DNA from: CAZRVH01 sp964624905
Lineage (GTDB): Bacteria; Patescibacteriota; Gracilibacteria; Peribacterales; Peribacteraceae
Assembly: GCA_964624905.1 (NCBI GenBank)
Contig: CAZUYK010000017.1
Location: 1-20,598 of the forward strand
Length of the DNA stretch: 20,598 nucleotides
Reading direction: 5' to 3'
Positions 1 through 6,419 of the stretch are shown piece by piece. How positions within the stretch are numbered: position 1 is the first letter of the stretch; each line of letters begins with the position of its first letter. The notes under the pieces are model-generated. The model had not been told where the DNA came from, made no database searches, and saw only the letters and a program-made list of their open reading frames with translations. Made by a program: the position numbers and the translations under genes.

Positions 1-70
1 GGCGCTTGCGCACCGGTTCGAGACCTTCGAGGACTTGGATTTGTTCCGCACCGTATTTCTGCTCTGCCAT
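1..70 (-). CDS. gyrB: DNA gyrase subunit B, N-terminal fragment (partial)
   Basis: The first 23 codons of a minus-strand gene that runs off the left edge. The reading begins MAEQKYGAEQIQVLEGLEPV and continues RKR, the standard N-terminus of GyrB/ParE just before the conserved PGMYIG segment of the GHKL ATPase domain. GyrB is the ATPase subunit of the type II topoisomerase that introduces negative supercoils. I choose gyrB over parE because the YGAEQIQVLEGLE-VRKR start is typical of GyrB and small CPR genomes usually keep only gyrase, but 23 residues cannot exclude ParE. There is no Shine-Dalgarno sequence before the ATG. The upstream region holds an inverted repeat at 101-126. Confidence 0.88.
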   Translation of the reverse strand, partial: MAEQKYGAEQIQVLEGLEPVRKR

Positions 71-100
71 AAGGAAATTCGGAAAAAGGGAAATGTGAGG

Positions 101-126
101 TAAACGACACTATTCAGGGTCGTTTA
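101..126 (-). promoter_or_regulatory. Inverted repeat in the gyrB leader
   Basis: TAAACGAC (101-108) and GTCGTTTA (119-126) form a perfect 8-base inverted repeat with a 10-base spacer, 31 bases upstream of the gyrB start codon. If the candidate -10 TACAAT (141 to 136, minus) is used, the repeat lies at the very 5' end of the gyrB mRNA. It could be an RNA hairpin or a protein operator; the sequence alone does not decide. Confidence 0.5.
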
Positions 127-135
127 ACGGCCAGA

Positions 136-165
136 ATTGTACCCCTAAATCGAGTGGAAAACGAA
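136..165 (-). promoter_or_regulatory. Candidate gyrB promoter
   Basis: On the minus strand TACAAT (141 to 136) is preceded by TTCGTT (165 to 160) with an 18-base spacer. The -10 is good and the -35 weak. It would give a leader of roughly 60 bases. Confidence 0.33.
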
Positions 166-195
166 GGATTTTAGCCTTAAAAACGCAATCAGAAA

Positions 196-224
196 TTGAC
201 TGATTTAAGTAAAAATTCTACAGT
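196..224 (+). promoter_or_regulatory. Promoter of the 275-748 gene
   Basis: TTGACT (196-201) and TACAGT (219-224) are separated by exactly 17 bases, close to the sigma-70 consensus and in an AT-rich gap between divergent genes. Transcription should start near 231. Confidence 0.65.
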
Positions 225-274
225 ATCACTTAGTTTTGGTTTCGATCATTTTTCCAACGCGAAGGATCTCCTTC

Positions 275-748
275 ATGTCCTGTACGGAATCAGTCTGGTT
301 CATGGTCCGTGAACAGTATGATTGCGTCAGCAGCTTCTTTACAACCGAGGTGGGCCAGCTTCTGGAATCCCCTCCGCCCTACGAAAAGAAGCATCCCGAT
401 TTTACTTGGAAAGAACTGCGCCTCGACGTTCCACAAAAGTACGACGTGGGCTTTTCCTACAAACAGGCATGGGAAACTTCCGATAAGCTGACGGGGCCCT
501 TTTCCCAAAAACAGAAGGATGAAGGCATCTATTACGTCGTCAGGAATGAGGATACCGGCTCCTTGCGTTTAAAACTCGCCGGCGTCGGAAGCTTCGTCAA
601 ATTCCATCCCTGGACCCTCAAGGCTTTCATCGACCGTCAACCGCCCGACGTCCAGAAGCAAATCCTTTCAATGCACAGATGCATCCGACTCGTTAGCCTG
701 GTTGAGATCGATCTTCTCGAACCAATCCACATCGACGCTCCCGCCTGA
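275..748 (+). CDS. Hypothetical protein, 157 residues
   Basis: I do not recognise this protein. It is soluble with no signal peptide or membrane segment, and has a proline-rich patch (ESPPPYEKKHPDFTW) followed by an alpha/beta-looking middle (GIYYVVRNEDTGSLRLKL) and a short helical C-terminus. The chosen ATG begins MSCTESVWFMVREQYD and is preceded by AAGGA, but that possible ribosome site lies inside a small hairpin (261-274). An in-frame TTG at 236 lies 11 bases after the -10 and would add 13 residues; it cannot be excluded because near-leaderless starts are common in this window. The gene has its own promoter (196-224) and a strong terminator (764-787), so it appears monocistronic. It is divergent from gyrB. 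Confidence 0.65.
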   Translation: MSCTESVWFMVREQYDCVSSFFTTEVGQLLESPPPYEKKHPDFTWKELRLDVPQKYDVGFSYKQAWETSDKLTGPFSQKQKDEGIYYVVRNEDTGSLRLKLAGVGSFVKFHPWTLKAFIDRQPPDVQKQILSMHRCIRLVSLVEIDLLEPIHIDAPA

Positions 749-763
749 CGGGAACGCCACATT

Positions 764-787
764 GCCCTCCTCTGGAGGGCTTATTTT
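764..787 (+). terminator. Rho-independent terminator of the 275-748 gene
   Basis: GCCCTCC (764-770), loop TCT, GGAGGGC (774-780), then TTATTTT. It is a perfect 7-base-pair GC-rich stem with a T-rich tail, 15 bases after the stop codon. The convergent minus-strand gene ends inside the tail; on that strand the hairpin has no good T-run. Confidence 0.85.
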
Positions 788-1220
788 ATGATGCCCGCTT
801 CCACCAATCCGCAGGGTCGTACCCGTCCTCGTCCAGGATATGCTGGAATATGTTTTCCTTCACCTGGATATCGGCCTGGTTGGCGTACATCTCGCTCAAG
901 CGTTCCTCATACAAAACGTCTTCCAGGATCAGCATATGCTCGAGACCATCAGGCCTGAGGCGCTGCAGCGAGCGCAAGGTCTGGACGGTCGTTTTTGCAA
1001 TCTCAATGCAGGATCGAACTTCGACCCTGCTCATGCTGACCATATGGGTCAGGCACTTTCGTATCGAAACGACGCATTGGACCATGCGGTCCTCGATTCC
1101 CTTCACCACGTCCGGCCTGTCGATGTCGAACCTGTTTTCATACCCGAAACAGTCGAAAGAAGCCTGCGTACCTTCGGCAGCCGCGATCAATCCTGCGATT
1201 TGAGAATGGGTGATCGACAT
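786..1220 (-). CDS. Hypothetical helical protein, 144 residues
   Basis: I do not recognise this protein. From the chosen start (MSITHSQIAGLIAAAEGTQ) it reads as a mostly alpha-helical soluble protein of about 144 residues with several Met and Cys residues, an acidic C-terminal half (ILEDVLYEERLSEMYANQAD) and the ending DPADWWKRAS. It has no signal peptide or transmembrane helix. The reading frame is open further upstream, but the -10 box TAGAAT lies exactly 7 bases before this ATG, so longer starts would precede the transcript. The upstream bS21 gene has its own terminator, so this gene seems to be transcribed separately. It converges on the 275-748 gene. Confidence 0.6.
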   Translation of the reverse strand: MSITHSQIAGLIAAAEGTQASFDCFGYENRFDIDRPDVVKGIEDRMVQCVVSIRKCLTHMVSMSRVEVRSCIEIAKTTVQTLRSLQRLRPDGLEHMLILEDVLYEERLSEMYANQADIQVKENIFQHILDEDGYDPADWWKRAS

Positions 1221-1227
1221 GGGAAAC

Positions 1228-1233
1228 ATTCTA
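1228..1233 (-). promoter_or_regulatory. -10 box of the 786-1220 gene (leaderless geometry)
   Basis: TAGAAT on the minus strand ends 7 bases before the ATG, so transcription would start at or next to the A of the start codon. The -35 position (CCGGTT) is weak. Confidence 0.5.
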
Positions 1234-1260
1234 CACCCGCGATCAACAAGAACCGGATAC

Positions 1261-1283
1261 AAAAAACGCCCCTTTCGGAGCGT
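1261..1283 (-). terminator. Rho-independent terminator of bS21
   Basis: Read on the minus strand, ACGCTCC, loop GAAA, GGGGCGT and then a run of T. The stem has seven pairs including one G-T, with a GNRA-like loop. It begins 24 bases after the bS21 stop codon. Confidence 0.85.
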
Positions 1284-1307
1284 TTGAAGATCGATGTATT
1301 GGGCGGA

Positions 1308-1523
1308 TTACATGTTCGAGTAAAACTTCTTCTTGCGGTTCTCGACGCGGAATCCTTCGCGCTTCAGGGCGCGCTTGCGCTGGAGGCGCTTATTCGGGCT
1401 GCGCTTGAAGACACCGCGCTCGCGCAGCATCTTGATCAGTCCAGACTTCTGCACCTGCTGCTTGAAACGCTGCTGCAGGCGGTCATTGGACTCTTCGCCG
1501 TGTTTGTGGGCATGGATTGCCAT
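1308..1523 (-). CDS. rpsU: 30S ribosomal protein bS21
   Basis: A basic protein of 71 residues, the usual size for bS21, which sits on the small-subunit platform near the 3' end of 16S rRNA and the anti-Shine-Dalgarno region. The core (RFKQQVQKSGLIKMLRERGVF at about 19-39, then KRSPNKRLQRKRALKREGFR) matches the family, followed by a Lys/Arg-rich tail ENRKKKFYSNM. The ATG (MAIHAHKHGEES) is selected by a good promoter whose -10 ends 11 bases upstream, leaving about four untranslated bases and no Shine-Dalgarno sequence. That is notable for a protein linked to Shine-Dalgarno recognition. The upstream neighbour on the same strand is a baeRF-like protein. A strong terminator follows the gene. Confidence 0.93.
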   Translation of the reverse strand: MAIHAHKHGEESNDRLQQRFKQQVQKSGLIKMLRERGVFKRSPNKRLQRKRALKREGFRVENRKKKFYSNM

Positions 1524-1534
1524 AAGGTGCGGAG

Positions 1535-1563
1535 ATCCTAAGGGAAAGCGCGAACGGGCGCAA
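1535..1563 (-). promoter_or_regulatory. Promoter of bS21
   Basis: On the minus strand TTGCGC (1563 to 1558), a 17-base spacer, then TAGGAT (1540 to 1535). The -10 ends 11 bases before the bS21 ATG, giving a predicted leader of about 4 bases. Confidence 0.65.
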
Positions 1564-1587
1564 GGTGGATTTCCAAAAAAGGGATTC

Positions 1588-2721
1588 TCAGGCGGAATAA
1601 CGGAAAATCGCGGCCATGGGGCTCTTTCCGGGCATTTCATCTTCCGGGAAAAATACGACGTTTCCGCGGTTCCTGAGGGTCCAGGAAGCGGCAACGCTGA
1701 GCAGGTCCTCATCACCGTTTTCCTTGGCGGTATGCACGATGGAATCGCCGTTTTCCTGCACGATACCCCACTCCGAGGCACCGCGCTTCAGCAGGAGTGT
1801 ATCGACCCGGCCCTCCACCGCGGCCTTCAGGACATCATCCATGGTATCCGTCCCCTTCTGGTTCGCCATGGCCGTGCCGAAGGTCTCCGCCAACTGCTTC
1901 CTTCCCCCTGCCATGTGCTTCTCGGCGATCGGGCGGGACCTCTCCAACAAGTCCTCCTTCATGGTCATGTCCGGATTGCCCTTGATGAATTCATCGAGCA
2001 GCATTCCGGACTGGTCGAATTTCTTGAAGATGCCGTACTCCTCGGTGACGCCCGCGAACACCAGCGGCAACTTCGATTCGTGAAGAAGCGTGTGCATGCT
2101 GTTTGCGACGGCCTTGATGTACACGGTCATTTCGATTTCCTGCTGGTCCTTCTCGCCTCCGTCCCCGTGGAACGCGGCGGTGCCGTTTCCCGTGCTGTGG
2201 AAATTCACCTGCCTGTCGGTGTGCTCCATTCCCTTGAAGGCATCCTCGACGCTGGAAGGCATGCCGTCGACTTCCCGCGCCATGATGGAACGCCCCTTCA
2301 CTTCGAAGAGCGTCGCCTTCTTCTTGCTCATCGCAAGCACGAAGTAATGCATCGCCTCGGCCTCGTCGGACAGGAGCGGCGTGAGGTAGAAGTGCGAACC
2401 GATGGAAACGGATTCTTCCATTTCCTGCGGCAGCATGTAGATCTGGAAGACCGACGACGACACGTACAGGATGAGCGTGCTGTCGGCGGGCGGGGATTTC
2501 AATTGCTCGTCCGCGAAATTCCTGGCGGAGGCGACGTACTGCCCCTTCGCCTTTCCGTCCAAACCGAATTCTTCCAGCTTATTCTCCACGTCGTCCAAAA
2601 TGCGATGCAACCTGGCGGCGTTCTCATCGGCATGCCCGGGCTCTTTCAAAAGCGGAAGGATGATGGTGATGCACGGTCCTTCGCTGTCGGAGTGAAGCAG
2701 TTGGTCGGCAATGTGTCGCAT
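1588..2721 (-). CDS. baeRF-like protein (bacterial homologue of archaeo-eukaryotic release factor / Pelota)
   Basis: A soluble protein of 377 residues. The second half carries the pattern I associate with bacterial aeRF1-like (baeRF) families: FHGDGGEKDQQEIEMTVYIK (184-203), LPLVFAGVTEEYGIFKKF (218-235), LLDEFIKGNPD (241-251), VLKAAVEGRVDTLLL (297-311), GDEDLLSVAASWTLRNRG (336-353) and the ending PMAAIFRY (368-375). These correspond to the central and C-terminal RNase-H/L7Ae-like domains of eRF1/Pelota. I see no GGQ peptide-release motif, so it is unlikely to be a canonical release factor. Members are thought to act at the ribosome, perhaps in rescue or protection, which is inferred rather than proven. 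The internal ATG (MRHIADQLLHSD) is preferred because upstream codons overlap the candidate promoter. It lies upstream of bS21 on the same strand. The exact subfamily is uncertain. Confidence 0.78.
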   Translation of the reverse strand: MRHIADQLLHSDSEGPCITIILPLLKEPGHADENAARLHRILDDVENKLEEFGLDGKAKGQYVASARNFADEQLKSPPADSTLILYVSSSVFQIYMLPQEMEESVSIGSHFYLTPLLSDEAEAMHYFVLAMSKKKATLFEVKGRSIMAREVDGMPSSVEDAFKGMEHTDRQVNFHSTGNGTAAFHGDGGEKDQQEIEMTVYIKAVANSMHTLLHESKLPLVFAGVTEEYGIFKKFDQSGMLLDEFIKGNPDMTMKEDLLERSRPIAEKHMAGGRKQLAETFGTAMANQKGTDTMDDVLKAAVEGRVDTLLLKRGASEWGIVQENGDSIVHTAKENGDEDLLSVAASWTLRNRGNVVFFPEDEMPGKSPMAAIFRYSA

Positions 2722-2748
2722 ATGGTGGTAAGACGAAATACAAGGCGG

Positions 2749-2754
2749 ATCATA
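2749..2754 (-). promoter_or_regulatory. Candidate extended -10 of the baeRF-like gene
   Basis: TGT followed by TATGAT on the minus strand, ending 27 bases before the chosen ATG. There is no clear -35 (GCTAAC at the right distance). Predicted leader about 20 bases. Confidence 0.4.
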
Positions 2755-2783
2755 ACACAAAAACTCGGATAGTTAGCATACAC

Positions 2784-2841
2784 AGCTTCGTTAGCTTCCT
2801 TAATGTTACGTAATCAGAATTCTAAGGAAGCTAACGAAGCT
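2784..2841. repeat. AGCTTC-type inverted repeat, copy 1
   Basis: AGCTTCGTTAGCTTCCTTA (2784-2802) and its perfect 19-base reverse complement (2823-2841) flank a 20-base loop that contains TTACGTAATC (2806-2815). Each arm is made of two near-identical 9-base units, AGCTTCGTT and AGCTTCCTT; on the minus strand a third, diverged unit AGCTGCATT precedes the arm. The element begins 14 bases after the stop codon of the S41 protease. As RNA from either strand it would fold into a long hairpin, but it lacks the T-run of an intrinsic terminator. Copies 2 (14564-14581) and 3 (17390-17501) share the arm, and copy 3 also shares the core. Confidence 0.88.
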
Positions 2842-2855
2842 AATGCAGCTATTAT

Positions 2856-4457
2856 TTATCTCAACAATTCCAACGCTTTCAACAGCTGCTCATCGCGGTC
2901 GCCCGTGTTCTGAACCTGGATATCCGGGATAACGCCGACCCCGTTGATTTTGTTGAGCATGGGCGTGAACCATTCTGCGATGGTCATCTTCAGGCTGGAG
3001 CCGTCGGTGAACTGAAGCACTTCCTGCACCGTCCCCTTTCCGAAGGATTTCTGGCCAAGGACCTTCGCACGCTTCGCGTCCTGCAGGGCGCCCGCAACGA
3101 TTTCCGAAGCGGAAGCTGATCCCTCGTTGATGAGCACGTACATGGGAATATCATTTTGGATCAGCTGGTCCTTCTGCGTCAGGTCGTCGTACTCCTGGTT
3201 GCGCGTCTTGATGTGGACATAGGCGGAACCCTTCGGAAAGAACGCGCTCAACACTTCTCCCGCGGCCTCCAGGTATCCTCCCGGATTGTTGCGCAGGTCC
3301 AGGATGAGCCCCTTCGGGGGATCCTCGCCCACATCGGTCAGCAGTGCACGCACTTTGTTCCTCGTCTGGTCGCCAAACTGCATAATGCGGATGACGGTCG
3401 TGTCGCCCTGCTCCGTAAGCGTGATTTCGGGAAGGAACACCGTCGCGCGGGTTATGGTTACCTCGAACTGCGCGTCGTTGCGGCTGATGGTGAGTGTCAC
3501 GCTGGTGCCGGCTGCTCCGCGGATCTTGGACACTGCGTCCGTAAGCGAAAGCCCGCTCACGGATACGCCGTCGACCTTCAGGATTTGGTCCCCCGGCTTG
3601 ACCCCGGCCTTCTCGGCGGGCGAATCTTTCAACGGGGTGGTGACAGTCAGTACGCCGCCGATGATCTCCACCTGCGCGCCTATGCCGACCACTTCCCCAT
3701 GCAACGTATCCTGGAAGTTCTTTGACTCGGACGGGGGCATGAAGGTGGTGTACGGGTCATTGACGCTGTTCACGATCGCTTCGACGGAATCAAGGCCCGC
3801 CTTCTCGGGGTTGATGCGGTCATGGTAGAGGTAATCCTTATTCAGGAGCTGCCACACGTTCTTCAGCACGTCTGCCTTCGGAGGCTCCGGAGGAAGATTG
3901 ATCTTCACCTTCACTTTCATTTCATGCGTGTCGCTGGGACCGGACTTTTCGCCGATCACGTTTCGCAGCAATGTTCGGGCATCGCCTCCTTTCAGAGTCA
4001 CGTTCACTCCGAACGAATTGGCACGGAGCGGCTTGATCCATCCCAAAGCCACGGCGATATTCACCGCCTTCTCCTGCTCGGATCCTTTTTTGACATCCGT
4101 GTACGACACTATTTTTCCTTTCGCGGACAATCCGCTCAGCTTCGCCAGCACCTGTACGGCTTCTCCGCGCGTAATGGCCTTGGTCAGTCCCAAGTCGGAA
4201 CCGAAAACGGCAAGCGCGTTCTTGTTCTTCGCGGCGCGCACGTAAGGCTGCAGGTTTTTGGGCACCGGCCTTTTGAAATCAAGCTCCCCCTGACCCGAAG
4301 TGGAAAGCCCCAGGACCGTCACGGCACTGCGGATGAAATCGCCGCGGGTTACCGCTTCGGTGTCGGGCGTGCGCAGTGTTTCGGAAACAGCGGCGCCCAT
4401 GGTGGTGGCGGGCAAGAGAACGAGCGCGGCGGACACCGCGAGGCGACGGAAGAACAT
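2856..4457 (-). CDS. Secreted S41 family C-terminal processing protease with SLH-like N-terminus
   Basis: A protein of 533 residues that should cut exported or envelope proteins. It has a signal peptide (1-22, MFFRRLAVSAALVLLPATTMG), two SLH-like segments (about 36-95 and 96-165, with TRGDFIRSAV and TRGEAVQVLAKLSG), a tail-specific protease helical segment (about 195-250), a PDZ domain (about 255-328, with GIGAQV and SPAEKAGVKPGDQILKVDG) and the S41 catalytic domain (about 335-515). The active site fits E. coli Tsp by spacing: S449 in GSASASE (446-452), D460, and K474 in FGKGTVQ. All key residues are present, so it should be active. SLH segments normally tether proteins to the cell wall or S-layer. 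The start is the ATG directly before the signal peptide, without a Shine-Dalgarno sequence. A possible -10 (TATAGA, 4489 to 4484) lies 26 bases upstream. Confidence 0.93.
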   Translation of the reverse strand: MFFRRLAVSAALVLLPATTMGAAVSETLRTPDTEAVTRGDFIRSAVTVLGLSTSGQGELDFKRPVPKNLQPYVRAAKNKNALAVFGSDLGLTKAITRGEAVQVLAKLSGLSAKGKIVSYTDVKKGSEQEKAVNIAVALGWIKPLRANSFGVNVTLKGGDARTLLRNVIGEKSGPSDTHEMKVKVKINLPPEPPKADVLKNVWQLLNKDYLYHDRINPEKAGLDSVEAIVNSVNDPYTTFMPPSESKNFQDTLHGEVVGIGAQVEIIGGVLTVTTPLKDSPAEKAGVKPGDQILKVDGVSVSGLSLTDAVSKIRGAAGTSVTLTISRNDAQFEVTITRATVFLPEITLTEQGDTTVIRIMQFGDQTRNKVRALLTDVGEDPPKGLILDLRNNPGGYLEAAGEVLSAFFPKGSAYVHIKTRNQEYDDLTQKDQLIQNDIPMYVLINEGSASASEIVAGALQDAKRAKVLGQKSFGKGTVQEVLQFTDGSSLKMTIAEWFTPMLNKINGVGVIPDIQVQNTGDRDEQLLKALELLR

Positions 4458-4602
4458 GGGGTGGTTGGAGAAATAAACTTCCTTCTATAGGAAAGAAGAC
4501 TTCGACATTCTACCCCACGTCCAAAGACCGTACAGAAAGTTGCCTTGTTTTTTGGCATGCGGAAGACGCCGTACATTAAGGAGGCGCTCCAAAGTTCCCT
4601 GT

Positions 4603-5964
4603 TCAGTCCGCTTCAGACTCTTCTTTCTCGGCCAATACTTCCCTGCGTAGCAGGTGCCCACGCTCCCTCATGGCATCCGTGCGCATGAACAGCGTGGTAA
4701 GCAGCCAGAATCCGCCGACGACGTATACCAGCGACGGGAACAACAGGAGGGGGAATTTTGCCAGTAAGGATGGCAATGACGGCCACAGGTCGCCAAGTTC
4801 ATGGGGATTACCAGGCAAGATGTCCGGCAAGGTCACGATAAAGTTGAAAACGCCGTGCAGCACGACTGCGCATGCCAACCCCGTCAGGATCATCTGCGTA
4901 CGGAAGATGGATGTCTCGCGGATACGGAGGACGCCGTGCAGGAAAGAAAGCAATCTATATGTTTTTCCCGAAGCGTGCCGTTCCTCCAGGTACGAAGAGG
5001 CGAAGATGGAGAGTCCGAGGAAGTATCCCATCACGCCCGTCGAGACGATGTGCACCATGCTGGTGAGAACCGAGCGGCCGAGGACGTTCGCGAAAAATCC
5101 GGAAAGGTCAGGCGCCGCTTGGTGCAAGAGGAAATCACGGACGAACGCCGTGAAATACACCGGGTTGATGATGTTCTCCGCGAACGCGAAGCCGATGGCG
5201 CTCATGATGGAAAGCTGCATCACGTCGTCGATGCTGGAGAAAATGGACTTTCCGCTGCGGGAAGACACCCAATACTTGCTGATCTCCTCGATGAATCCGA
5301 CCAACATGAAGGTCACGAGGCTGACGAACACCGCGCGCTGCACGCCCGAGGAAGCGGGAGCGAACGACGCGACGAACGACTGGGCCGCGGAACTGAAACT
5401 TTGGGGCTTGATTGTGAAGAAGAAGAAATCCAACTCCGCCCCGCTGCGCACCAGCGTGTCATAGAAGAGGATGGGGACGGTGGACAGGATTCCCGCCAGG
5501 AAGAACAGGACGACCACGCCCCTGCGTTCGCTATGGTATTTCAGGAACATCCTGCACCAAATGACCGCTGGAACGAGCGCCGTCGCTGCGGCGATGAGAT
5601 GGATCCTTGCCTCGTCTACCGTGTCATCCTTGAAAATGTTCAGCGCGAGCCAGAAGAGGAACGTCCCGAGGATCACGCCTTTGGTTTGCACTTCCCAGGG
5701 ACCGAAGAGTGTCTTCCAAAGAAGGATGACCAGAATGACCCCAGCCGCCATCACGAAGGGGTTCTCCACGTGGGCGGGCAACAGCATGATGGACGTCATG
5801 CGCATGAGCCCGAAGGACAATGCCGTTCCCAGGAACACGGCGAACAAGAGGTGCGTCTTGCGATGACGGAACCTCTGCATCAGATCCACTCCCGCCACCG
5901 CCAATACGGCGCTCAGGACGAGCAGCGTTTTGCCGGAAAGGAGGCTGAAAACGGGTTCGGACAT
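4603..5964 (-). CDS. PrsW-like intramembrane metalloprotease
   Basis: A polytopic membrane protein of 453 residues with about ten hydrophobic segments. The PrsW/CAAX-like motifs are in order: FIEEISKYW with E226-E227, FAENIIN with E263, a helix with H305 (HIVSTGVMGYFLG), and VLHGVFNF with H370. In characterised members such residues form a membrane-embedded metal site, and Bacillus PrsW cleaves an anti-sigma factor. No anti-sigma or sigma factor gene is visible here, so the substrate is unknown. The C-terminus is charged and cytoplasmic-looking (RREVLAEKEESEAD). The ATG is fixed by a near-consensus promoter whose -10 ends 8 bases upstream, leaving essentially no leader. The 76-residue unknown gene lies 60 bases upstream on the same strand. 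Confidence 0.88.
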   Translation of the reverse strand: MSEPVFSLLSGKTLLVLSAVLAVAGVDLMQRFRHRKTHLLFAVFLGTALSFGLMRMTSIMLLPAHVENPFVMAAGVILVILLWKTLFGPWEVQTKGVILGTFLFWLALNIFKDDTVDEARIHLIAAATALVPAVIWCRMFLKYHSERRGVVVLFFLAGILSTVPILFYDTLVRSGAELDFFFFTIKPQSFSSAAQSFVASFAPASSGVQRAVFVSLVTFMLVGFIEEISKYWVSSRSGKSIFSSIDDVMQLSIMSAIGFAFAENIINPVYFTAFVRDFLLHQAAPDLSGFFANVLGRSVLTSMVHIVSTGVMGYFLGLSIFASSYLEERHASGKTYRLLSFLHGVLRIRETSIFRTQMILTGLACAVVLHGVFNFIVTLPDILPGNPHELGDLWPSLPSLLAKFPLLLFPSLVYVVGGFWLLTTLFMRTDAMRERGHLLRREVLAEKEESEAD

Positions 5965-5972
5965 ATCCCATT

Positions 5973-6001
5973 ATTATAGCATTTTCCGGTGTTTTTATCA
6001 A
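5973..6001 (-). promoter_or_regulatory. Promoter of the PrsW-like gene (leaderless)
   Basis: On the minus strand TTGATA (6001 to 5996), 17 bases, then TATAAT (5978 to 5973), with a TGC extension before the -10. This is the closest to consensus in the window. The -10 ends 8 bases before the ATG, so the transcript should begin at or next to the start codon. Confidence 0.8.
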
Positions 6002-6024
6002 TGCATTGGATACTGATAAAACTA

Positions 6025-6255
6025 TCAGGATCGAGCAATAGGCCTTACATTTTGATCGGGGTCGTCGAGGGTAGGGATATACATAACATGCGACTGGCCA
6101 TCGACGAAAATATGCCACATCCTGCCGCGCAGACGATCAAAATTCCCGGTTACCAATGCCATCTTGTCGAGCGTCTCTTCGGACACGCGTTCGCTTAATG
6201 GAACGCGCGGCTCTTCGGGTTCTTGCTGCCGATCCTTCTTTCTGAAACCAAACAT
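6025..6255 (-). CDS. Small hypothetical protein, 76 residues
   Basis: I do not recognise this protein. It begins MFGFRKKDRQQEPEEPRVP, a basic and then acidic/proline-rich start, and continues to a compact segment RGRMWHIFVDGQSHVMYIPT that could form a small beta-rich fold. There is no membrane helix. The chosen ATG lies 8 bases after a -10 TACCAT, paired with TTGCAT at 16 bases, so a longer N-terminus would fall inside the promoter. It is 60 bases upstream of the PrsW-like gene on the same strand, but that gene has its own promoter. It is divergent from the PMT gene. Confidence 0.6.
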   Translation of the reverse strand: MFGFRKKDRQQEPEEPRVPLSERVSEETLDKMALVTGNFDRLRGRMWHIFVDGQSHVMYIPTLDDPDQNVRPIARS

Positions 6256-6263
6256 TAAGAATA

Positions 6264-6291
6264 ATGGTACGCCTGCCCGGACACGATGCAA
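6264..6291 (-). promoter_or_regulatory. Promoter of the 6025-6255 gene (leaderless)
   Basis: On the minus strand TTGCAT (6291 to 6286), 16 bases, TACCAT (6269 to 6264). The -10 ends 8 bases before the ATG. Confidence 0.5.
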
Positions 6292-6383
6292 ACATCCGGC
6301 AAATGCAGCGCTGCTTGTGAAAGTCTCGGGACTTGCGGCCGTCTCCTAGTCATATCCACAGGACAACCCCCTCCTTGTTTCAA

Positions 6384-6412
6384 TTGGAGATAGGGCCGTT
6401 TCCCGTTACACT
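6384..6412 (+). promoter_or_regulatory. Promoter of the PMT-like gene (leaderless)
   Basis: TTGGAG (6384-6389), 17 bases, TACACT (6407-6412). Exactly 7 bases separate the -10 from the ATG at 6420, predicting a leaderless mRNA and ruling out upstream in-frame starts. Confidence 0.68.
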
Positions 6413-6419
6413 TCCCCGC

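Noticed and set aside
1333..2772. Long plus-strand open frame opposite bS21 and the baeRF-like gene
   Set aside because: The minus-strand frames match known families, while the plus-strand frame gives His/Arg/Leu-rich sequence without motifs.
4458..4602. Possible small gene or terminator between the PrsW-like and S41 genes
   Set aside because: Short open frames here have no promoter geometry or sensible composition, and the only stem (GGAG-CGC-CTCC) is too weak to call a terminator.
4801..5979. Long plus-strand open frame opposite the PrsW-like gene
   Set aside because: Its translation is a highly charged His/Arg/Glu/Asp mix typical of the complement of a membrane protein gene.
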